DNA of 64,000 nucleotides from NCBI RefSeq assembly GCF_019578655.1, contig NC_063265.1:22368285-22432284 (forward strand), given 5' to 3'. Of this stretch, positions 55,650 to 64,000 are shown piece after piece. Made by a program: the position numbers and the translations under genes. The stretch is from Ricinus communis (lineage: Eukaryota > Streptophyta > Magnoliopsida > Malpighiales > Euphorbiaceae). The notes under the pieces were generated by a model. That model did no database searches, was not told the DNA's origin, and was given only the letters and a program-made list of their open reading frames with translations. Numbering within the stretch: position 1 is the first letter of the stretch; the number at the start of each line of letters is the position of its first letter.

Positions 55650-57480
55650 GAAAAAAGAAAGCCAGATGCTCAGAACGATAGGATTTCCTCCCTATTTCTT
55701 TCTTGGTCACGTTTTCTCGGTTATTATAGATTTCATTTCAAGTGTTACCATTTCTATTAATTGATTTAGGAGATGAATTGGTTAAATTACTTATTTAAAA
55801 TTACAGTTTAATCTTAAATTTATTATTAAATACTTAATTCATCTAAAATTAATTTTATTACCGAATTAAAATAAAATTATATTTTAACATAAGTCAATTT
55901 TAGTATTTAATTAAAACAATTAATTATATATTCTTTTACTTGTAATTTTTTTATATTTAGCATAATTTAGCTCTAAAAGATTATAAACGTATTAAGAATA
56001 TTTATTTTTTTAATAATATTATTAAATTATTATATATTTTAATTTTAAAATCTTAAATAAAATAAATAGTTAAAGCTATTATTTTTTAGACATAAAATTA
56101 AACTATACTAAAAATGAAAACTTTACTCATTAATTTTATTTGAAAGGTTGATACAATGTTTCATCTTCTTTTAATCTACAATTGTTTCATTGATAATGAA
56201 CTTGTTAACTTTAATATTTTTTCTTAGATTATTTTATTAGATTAAGACATGACTATTTAATTTAATTTTTACTTTAAATATAGTTAACTCTAGTGTATAA
56301 TAAAATTAATAACATATGATATTTTTTAACTAGAGATATTTATTTTATATTAATAAAAAATCAAATTATATAGTAATTTAATAATATTATTGTAATATAA
56401 ATAGTTTTAAAATGTTTAAATTTTATTGAGATTAAATTGTATCAAGAATTAAAAGAATTAGAGTGGGTAAAAGAATATTAATTAATTATTTTAATTAGAA
56501 ACTAAAACTAACTTAGGTAAAAGTAAAATTTTACTTTAATTTGATAATAAAATTAATTTTGAATTAGTTTGATAGTTGATAATAAACTTAAAGATCAAAT
56601 TAAGATTTTAAATTATCAGTTTAATCATTCAACTAATACGGATGAGTAGTAGTTACTTTTATCAAAATTTAAGGGAGTTTTAATATAATAAATAAAACTC
56701 AAGAAGATTTTAATGTAATAAAAAATAGAGGTATATGTGTATTAGACTAAACTTCATAATATATTAACTCAATAATTAATACTACTGAGTTTATGGTAAT
56801 CTACACTTTAGTTTCTCATGTTCCAAAGTTGGCAAATCTGGTCCTTAAAATTAGGTAAGCTCAACATTTTAGTCATTATTTATAAAAGTAAAAGAAAAAT
56901 TTAATAATACTTTAGTCCTTGATTTTGAATTGGACTATAGTTTAACCACAAAATGTAAAATTTAATAATACTTTAGTCCTGTCATTTTGAATTGGACTAT
57001 AGTTTAACCACAAAATGTAAAATTTAATAATACTTTATTCCTTGATTTTTTGACGCTATATAATTCTTAGCCTCTAAAAAAAATACTTACACTATGATCA
57101 ATAATAATAAAATCATTAATAGTGCTAAGTTCAAAATGATAGGGAGTAAAATAAATATAATAGAAGAAAACTGAGCTAATGTTTCAATAACATAATCACA
57201 ATAAGCAGAAGGATGAAACTTCAGAAGCTTAGTGCAGTCGATAAAATGAGATTTTTTTTTTATTTAATTAAAGAGTACTTTAAGTATTTATTTCTTAAAT
57301 AAACCAAATCGTATGCAAGAATGCACCCTTAAAATTATTTGGAGAATTACCATTTAAAAATAAGAATTAAGTGAACAGATAAAATAAGTAACAGTTTTGT
57401 GATAATATGATAATAATTCCCATATAGGTTGTCATATATAACAGATATCCAACAAATACAAGAAGTAAATTGCAAATTTA
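55650..57480. other. AT-rich spacer downstream of the methyltransferase
   Basis: No ORF or RNA gene is supported. The only structured part is the tandem repeat at 56897-57045. Confidence 0.6.
56897..57045. repeat. Tandem repeat, period 61-62 bp, about 2.4 copies
   Basis: Units begin AAATTTAATAATACTTTAGT at 56897, 56958 and 57020 and share GAATTGGACTATAGTTTAAC. The copies are nearly identical, suggesting a recent duplication. Confidence 0.85.
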
Positions 57481-57492
57481 GGGGCACCGCAG

Positions 57493-59761
57493 TCATAATT
57501 TTCTAAGAACTAAGACAAAAGAAATTGGATCAATTTCTTGTTTAACCACTTCTTCATCTACCATCCTTCCATAGGTCTCAAATAAAGTGTCTAAAATTCC
57601 TTCTCCAAAATGATGGGAAATCATTGATTCTTGGATAGCCCTAACTGTCATTGCAACTTCTGCCCCATAGTTCCCACTAGTCTTGTCATAGTCTTTCTCT
57701 GTCTCAAGTATATCCAAGTGAACCAATTCAAAAGAACCTTCTCTTCTTATTTCAGCTTCTATTTCATCTTTGGATGGTGCATAGAAATGAACATCGTAAG
57801 AATCTAGCTTTTCCTTCTCAATTTCGCCCTAAATAGAATCAATAATAATAATATGTAGTTAAAATTTAAAAAGAGAAAAAAGAAGAGGTATATATGCATT
57901 ATTGAGATTTTTAAATATAAATAAAATTTTGATTGACCATCAAAATAAACTTATACATGTACAGAATTTAAGTATATAACAGAACCTGAGAAACCAAAAT
58001 GGCAACAGATCTTGAAAGAAGCTCCCAAAAGAATGAATTCCCTCTATCAACTTGATCTGGGCCTACTCTTCCCAACAAGATCAACACCATACATCCCCCA
58101 CTGATTAGTTCTTGAGACCGTGATTGAAGGAAAAGGGAGAAATCCTCTTTGAATTGCATCAAATATGCCTGGGACACAAGTGGAGGACTAGATTTAGAAA
58201 TGTAAATGTTGCCTTTATTTATTGGTTTTCCTTGCTCATCATAAAGAGCTGGAGGAACCTGCAATGGAAATACAATAACATGCTTAATTAAAATATGCTC
58301 CTCTTATGAACTCTAGATTGAATCTTACAATTTATTTCACAACCAATGGTTGACTATATAATATAAAAAATCATCTCTTTATCTTTTTCATAAACACAAA
58401 AATCCACATAATATATAAAAAAAAAGTTTGAATCGAATACCTCACTTTAAAAAACAAATGCTTTTCTTTTAGCTATGCCTCAAATATCTTTTATAATTCA
58501 TGATTATGGGCAAATTTAATATGGATCCACAATTCATGCAAGATAATAATTATGAACCGTGATCTAGGCGAGAGTTTTTTCTGGTACAACTCGTAGACAT
58601 AGTATCAATCCCTAAACTTTCAGGACATGCCCTTTCTCTATATCCACGGTGGATAGATTTCCTACTTTGCACGCTTCGTCTTGTCGTGCAACCTTTTTTA
58701 CTCTTTCTTTCTTTTTCTCTTTTTTTTTTTTTCTTCCTTTTTTGGGAGAAAAGGTATTAATTTGCAAAGAGTCACAGACCAACAATTATTGTTTATTTTC
58801 AATTGATCCGATTTGACATGAAGTTGGTTCGAATTAATATAGATTCAATCTTTTTCTTATCGAATATATAGATTGATTATTGAAGTTTATAGATAAAAAA
58901 AAAAGAGAAAAGAGTACATGTAAGTAGTATTAAACTATTCTTCTTTTGTTTCTTCCATATTTAGAACTTCAGTAAAAAGCCAAGAAATAAAAAGATCGGG
59001 AGAAAGAAACTATCTGACCTTGGAAAGCCAGTGTAGACTGTAAGATGAGTAAACAAAGTGCAAGCAATTGTTGGGGAAAAGCCTTCCATAGAATGAGCCA
59101 GGATAGCCAGCTATGAAAAGAGAAGGAGACCCACCATTTCTTTCTTTCTTGAGATCACTGTAGAAATCTGGCAGGGACTTGAACACTGAATTGAAATCAT
59201 TTGTTGGTAGATCATTAAGATACACTCTGAACTCTGGTGTTGGACTCTTGATCTTACAACAATTTATTTCTTCAATAGCTAAAACTATATCTTTGATGAT
59301 TGATAAGGTGTTAGGTCCAGAAGAGCAACCTAAATCAGCTATGCCAAGGCTCTCTGGTGCTAATGCAAGATAAACTTCTTGCACTGCTTTTATGGTTATG
59401 TGCTTCACCATATCTGAAGCCGCCTTCTGTTAGAAAAAATAGAGAAATTACAAGAAAACAAGTAAGAAAGAGAGTGATCATGTCAACCATCATAGAAAAC
59501 TCAAAAGTGCATGCATAAAATAATAAAAGAACTTTTATAGTTTAATTAAGTTTTTGAATTCAAACATTAATATACAGCAGTATTAAAACACTTAATAATT
59601 TCTAAAAATTCTACCTACCTCCAATAAATTAGTTATACTCTAGATATTAGATAGAAAAAATAAAAAATGGCAAATAATAACTAAACCTGAAAAGAGGAAT
59701 TTTTGGCATAGCTATTCTCTCCAATGCCACCCTTCATGTGAAAGATGTTCTCAACATCCAT
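57493..59761 (-). CDS. SABATH-family S-adenosylmethionine-dependent carboxyl methyltransferase
   Basis: Transfers a methyl group from SAM to the carboxyl of a small molecule. Family members act on salicylate, benzoate, jasmonate, indole-3-acetate, gibberellins, loganate or xanthines in the cytosol. Exons on the minus strand: 59687-59761, 59019-59426, 57986-58258 and 57493-57828, all GT-AG, joined without a stop into 363 residues, a normal family length. The N-terminus is [18 protein letters not shown]; Gln25 is the substrate-carboxylate contact in salicylate methyltransferase. SAM motif [12 protein letters not shown] is at 54-65, [10 protein letters not shown] and YSLHWLSK end exon 2 (aromatic-pocket Trp), and HFYAPS opens the C-terminal part. 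Intron positions after NSSFQ and after HWLSK are typical of the family. The region before the SAM motif is shorter than in many members. It appears intact. Substrate cannot be read from the sequence; salicylate/benzoate-like or loganate-like activity is possible. Confidence 0.95.
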
Positions 59762-59884
59762 ATTGGGTTAGTGCTACTCTCTCTTCCCATAAGAGTCTTT
59801 GGTGCTTTTTGATGTTCTTTTAAAGGCAAATTTCAATCATGTACTCTACTTTTTGTTTCTGCCCTTTTTTTTTGCTTTTTTAGT

Positions 59885-59895
59885 GCATATATTTG
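59885..59895 (-). promoter_or_regulatory. Candidate TATA box of the methyltransferase gene
   Basis: CAAATATATGC on the minus strand lies about 125 bp upstream of the start codon. The AT-rich setting makes chance matches likely. Confidence 0.25.
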
Positions 59896-59995
59896 TCATC
59901 ATGGTAGTTCGATTTCAAGATGCATTTAACTCGGATGCTATGATTATAATGACTGTATTGTCGTGGCCACATGCCACGCCGATACTCTTAATCTC

Positions 59996-60021
59996 ATATA
60001 TATATATATATATATATATAA
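59996..60021. repeat. TA dinucleotide microsatellite
   Basis: About 13 uninterrupted TA units, 235 bp upstream of the methyltransferase start codon and directly beside the foldback element that starts at 60027. Confidence 0.95.
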
Positions 60022-60026
60022 TAAAA

Positions 60027-60690
60027 GGTTAATTTGCTCCATCAAATTTAAATATTTTTAATAAATAATTTTTTTTAATTTATATTTAAAATTAAATATA
60101 TTCAATTTAAATTTTTAGCAAATGATTTTTTAAATTTATATTCAATAATCAAACACATTTAATTTAAATTTAATATTTATTTTATTAATTTACTGATATA
60201 ATGTCTAATGATGTGCTTTACAATAGCATATTTAGTAAAATTTAAAATCAGATTTAATTGACTCAAAATAATAATAAATTATAGCCTATTGATTAAAAAT
60301 TAAAATTTAATTTTTTTAATTTTTAGAAAATTAGAATTTGACTTATTTAATACTTATTATTTTTAGATTAATTAAAACTAATTTTAAATTTTATTAAATA
60401 TGCTATTGTATAGTGCATCACTGAATATTGTATCAGTAAATTAATAAAATAAATATTATTTTTAATTTCTACAATTCATTGAAACTTAAAAATTTAATGT
60501 TATTTTACTTTTTAAAAAATTTAAATCGAGTGTATTTGACTATGAAATAGAAATTCAGGGAGCTATTTGTTGAAAAAGTTTAAAATTGAATTTATTTGAC
60601 CTTTGGACATAAGTTCAGGAAGCTATTTACTGAAAGGTTAAAATTAGATGTATTTGATCCTTAAACATAAATTCAGGTGTCAAATTAACT
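60027..60690. mobile_element. Long foldback MITE upstream of the methyltransferase
   Basis: The arms, each about 300 bp, pair across a short centre near 60310. GGTTAATTTGCTCCATC pairs with the complement of GGTGTCAAATTAACT. ATTTATTTTATTAATTTACTGATA and GATGTGCTTTACAATAGCATATTTA, each split here by mismatches, recur inverted at 60395-60460. Each arm also repeats internally a roughly 58-bp AAATTTTTAGCAAATGA-type unit. No transposase is encoded. The GGTTAATTTG end resembles that at 44689. Confidence 0.7.
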
Positions 60691-60703
60691 GTTTATCTAT
60701 ATA

Positions 60704-61003
60704 TGGGCTTCTCCAATAGGATTCATGAGTCAAGCAGAATAAAATTTTTCTGACGTTTTAATTCAATATTGAGCTTATATATCAATAATTATGTATTATA
60801 GGTTGTCATATAAGACTGAGTCCAATTAAGAATGATCTAATAAAATTTAGATAATTTAGGCTCTAATATGTCTGATAGAATGTGAGTCTTTAATATGCAG
60901 AGACTTAAGGTAATTTCTAATTTTATGATGGGCTGAAATAGAAATACCTAAAGATAACATTAGAATTTTGTTATCTCGATATATACAGTGGTTATGGTCA
61001 ACA
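60704..61003 (+). repeat. Putative left LTR of a second copia element
   Basis: The right end ...GGTCAACA is followed by a copia-type primer site. The left end is estimated at TGGGCTTC (60704). No second LTR is in the window, so the limits are unproven. Confidence 0.5.
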
Positions 61004-61005
61004 AG

Positions 61006-61016
61006 TGGTATCAAAA
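61006..61016 (+). other. Primer binding site of the second copia element
   Basis: TGGTATCAAAA, two bases after the LTR end, is the initiator-Met type site with A for G in the CAGAG part. Confidence 0.65.
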
Positions 61017-62323
61017 CCACTTTTCATATTGATTATTAAAAATAAAATAAGATTTAAATATATAATTATTTTGATATTTTTAAATCTACTATTTTAACTT
61101 TAATTTTATTTGGATTTAAGAATAATTTTGGATATATATTCATATGTATAATTGAATTCAACAATAATTTTGTAGTTTTTTTTCGTTTTATTTCTTTCAT
61201 TATTTGGTTAATGAGAAAAAGAAAGAGAACTGATTTCTATTCTTTTTAGTGCCGAATTTGAAGAAAAGGGAAAGATTTGTTTTTGTCATTGTCGGCGCGG
61301 TGCGGGGCATGCATACTATTTTTTTTTTTTCTCTTTCATTAACCATTTGATGATTTCATGGTCACTATTGGTAAAAAAAAAAAAAAAAAAAGAGAACAAG
61401 AAAAGAAAACTGTGATCCATCTTTTTAGTGTATGGCAGTAGCCATACGGCAGTAGGGTTTTTGGTTTTCTTTTTTCTTTTTAGCTTTTATTTGTCATAAT
61501 TAGTGACAGTTATTAAAAAAAAAGGGATTTAATTTCCTATTTAGGGCATTGCAGTAGCCATTTTAATGGCTAAAAGTATGTTTATTTTTCTTTCCAATAC
61601 CAAAAAAAGTAGCCCTAACAATTATATATATACATGGATTTGTGGTCAAGTAATAACTCAGTGACATATTTTAATTTCTTTTGTTTATTTATTTATTTAG
61701 GTTACTCTATGCATTATATATATCATAATTTATTTATGATTAATGGTTATATGATATTTATTAATATACTTTTGAGCTTTGGATTTGTAGAAAATTGAGT
61801 AGAGTTAGGGTTGACCAGTCAACTATTTTCACTGTTGATTTTTTATATTGATTTTAACTGTCAAATTTGATGTAATTTTAAATTTAATTATTTGTAATTT
61901 GTATTATATATATTTGAGATGAATTAATTGAAACAACATGTCACCAAAATAACATCTCTTATGGAAATTAATTTTATTTTAAAAAATATAATTGATTGTG
62001 TGCATGTAACTTGTGTAAATATTGATTGGCCCAAAGGAATGTCAATGTTTGATAGAATTATTTATGCACCCGTGATAATAAATGCGTGATGATTATTTGG
62101 TTTTACATGTAAATAATAAATCGGCCCAGAGAAAAATTTATTGTATGGTATGTTCTTCATTATCAGTATTTTATTACTACCAAGATATCACTGAGAAGTT
62201 AATATTTTTGTCCAAAGTATTAATGGAATCACGATATCTTGAGATGGGGTAATGCCTTATTTGAATTTATTATTATTTTAAGACTTATGTAAGGTTGTAT
62301 TATTTATTGTTCTCGATTCAGCT
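61017..62323. other. Long AT-rich leader of the second copia element
   Basis: 1.3 kb between primer site and gag, with an A19 run at 61372-61390 and a T-rich tract at 61318. No coding signal. Unusually long for a copia leader, so it may contain secondary insertions that I cannot delimit. Confidence 0.45.
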
Positions 62324-63140
62324 ATGAGTAATCCTGCTAATATCATTGTCAACATCAACTATATTCCTATGTTGAGTGACACTAACTTCAAATCATGGAA
62401 AGAAAATCTATTTATAGTTCTGGAGTCATGGATCTCGATCTTGCATTAAGGATTGATCCTCTTGCACCTCTTACGAATAACAATACCTCTGATTAAAAGA
62501 GAGATGTTGAAAAGTGGGAGAGATCGAATCGTATGTGTATGATGATCATGAAGAAGGCCATTCTAGAAGTATTTAAGGACACAATATCTGAAGAGTAAAA
62601 ACAGCTAAAGATTTTCTTGCGAACATTGAAAAGGGATTTGTCAAGAATGAAAAAGTTGAAATTGGTACGCTCTTGACAAGTTTAATTTCAATGAGGTACG
62701 AGGGTAAAGTCAATATTAGAGACTACATCATAGAGATGTCTCATCTTGATTCAATGTTGAAAGCACTTAAGCTAGAACTCTTTGAGGACTTGCTAGTGCA
62801 TCTAGTTTTGATATCACTTTAAACACAATTGAGCCAGTTTAAGGTGAACTATAATTTTCAAAAAAGACTTGGTATCTAAATGAGCTCATCTCACATTGTG
62901 TTCAGAAAGAAGAACTGTTAAAGCAAGATAGGACAGAGAGTGCTCACTTGGCCTCAACCTTCAAAGAGAAGGGCAAGTGAAAGAAAAGGAAACAGGATAA
63001 GGAAGCTACAAACACAACATCTCAAAAGAAACAACAAAAGAGACCAGCTAAACCAAAAGGTACTAGTTATTTCTTTTATGGAGCTGGATGGCATAAGAAG
63101 AAGCAATGTGCAAATTATCACATATGACGTGCTAAGAAAG
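62324..63140 (+). pseudogene. Second copia element, gag remnant
   Basis: Starts MSNPANIIVNINYIPMLSDT, then MLSDTNFKSWKENL, the opening of UBN2-type gag. After a frameshift at about 62425 it reads LDLALRIDPLAPLTNNN, RSNRMCMMIMKKAI, KDFLANIEKGFVKNEKVEIG and MSHLDSMLKALKLEL. The zinc knuckle near 63070 is degenerate: FFYGAGWHKKKQC has lost Cys residues. At least five stops interrupt it. Confidence 0.8.
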
Positions 63141-64000
63141 GTATACTACTTAATTTGGTTTGTTCAAAGGTTAATTTAATTACAATTCTTAGACACATTT
63201 GGTGGACAGATTCTAGTGCAATAACTCACATCAGTGTGTCTATGCAGGGTTGCCTGAATTGTCGAAAGCCAAGAGATGGTGAAAGATACATCTATGCAGG
63301 TGATGGCAAAACAGTTCAAATTGAAGTAATTGGAACTTTTAGATTATTTTTAAGGACTGAATTTTATTTGGATCTCAATGAAACATTTATTATACCGTCT
63401 TTCAGATGAAATTTAATTTATATATTCTGCTTTGGACAAATCGGGCTATTCTTGTTCATTCGAGAATGGAAAATTCAATTCTTTCATGATTTAAAATTAG
63501 TTGGTCCGATCCCTTATTAGAATATGATAATCTTTATTCAATTGATACAATTGCTTCATTTAATGAATTCTTGCAATTAAGTACACGAGGTACTAAAAGA
63601 AAATTAACCAATGAGAATTCGATTGTATTATAGTATAAGATGTTAGATCATATCTCTAGACAGAGAATGAAAAGACTTGTGTCGGATAAAATCCTAGATC
63701 TTTTAGACTTCATAGACTTTGATATTTGTGTTAACTACATAAAGGGAAAACAAACTAATAAAAGGAGATTTGAAGCCAACAAGACTATAGATATCTTAGA
63801 CCTTATACATACATATATTTGTATGCCATTTCTTACGGTTGCTTGGAATGGCCAACAATACTTTATAACATTTATAAATGATTTTCCAAATATGGCTACA
63901 TGTATCTCATTCATGAAAAGTCATAGTCATTGGATGTGTTCAAGCAATATAAGACTGAAGTTGAGAATCAACTTAATAAAAGAATAAGAGAATTAGATAT
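63141..64000 (+). pseudogene. Second copia element, protease and integrase start (continues past window)
   Basis: Protease site WWTDSSAITHIS (63199-63234) has Ser in place of the Gly of the DSG triad. The GAG-pre-integrase zinc region is LDHISRQRMKRL (63644) with ICVNYIKGK, where the usual second Cys is Tyr. The integrase core begins with IHTYICMPF, where the first catalytic Asp is Tyr, and TFINDFPNMA, where the DD pair is altered. A stop lies at 63985. The lineage differs from the Sirevirus at 10.8-32 kb. The rest lies beyond base 64000. Confidence 0.8.

Overview
This is nuclear DNA of a flowering plant, most likely a eudicot. It shows intron-rich genes with GT-AG introns, AT-rich spacers, several nested LTR retrotransposons, many MITE-like foldbacks and a short piece of plastid DNA. 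I cannot name the species from the sequence alone. Only two host genes look functional, and both are on the minus strand. The first is the 5' part of an organellar DNA gyrase subunit B gene (1-9537, 16 exons read, 3' end beyond the window). The second is a complete four-exon SABATH-family carboxyl methyltransferase (57493-59761, 363 residues). They share no obvious pathway and are separated by about 48 kb of transposable elements.

From 10.8 to 32.1 kb lies one old Ty1/copia element of the Sirevirus type on the plus strand. It keeps an LTR at each end, an initiator-Met primer site, gag, protease, integrase, RT, RNase H and an extra env-like ORF before the 3' LTR. It has been split twice. The first insert (14.44-19.80 kb) is a rearranged minus-strand Ty3/gypsy fragment that ends in an unrelated foldback. 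The second (20.05-26.99 kb) is a solo LTR of the same gypsy family, which was itself split by a 4.6-kb gag-poor gypsy derivative (21.0-25.6 kb) bounded by an 81-bp duplication. Reading copia, first insert, copia, second insert, copia restores the domain order of one element.

From 33.6 to 45.7 kb is a field of broken gypsy LTRs and internal fragments. It includes three copies of one LTR in alternating orientation (34.8-39.7 kb), a nested solo LTR, an Athila/Tat-type integrase end, a gag remnant, and three defined foldback or TIR elements. One of these is a 529-bp hAT-like element with a near-perfect 8-bp target duplication. From 45.8 to 48.5 kb is a solo LTR with a perfect 5-bp target duplication (GATAC), inserted into a 33-bp minisatellite that continues to 49.2 kb. 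A minus-strand Ogre/Tat-like gag remnant (50.9-51.9 kb), a 250-bp plastid ycf2 fragment (52.75-53.0 kb), LTR-like sequence and a LINE ORF1-like (DUF4283) fragment follow.

Downstream of the methyltransferase (in map order) are a TA microsatellite, a 664-bp foldback and the start of a second, decayed copia element that runs off the right edge. I see no tRNA, rRNA, CRISPR array or clearly new gene system. The unusual material is the architecture of the nested elements.
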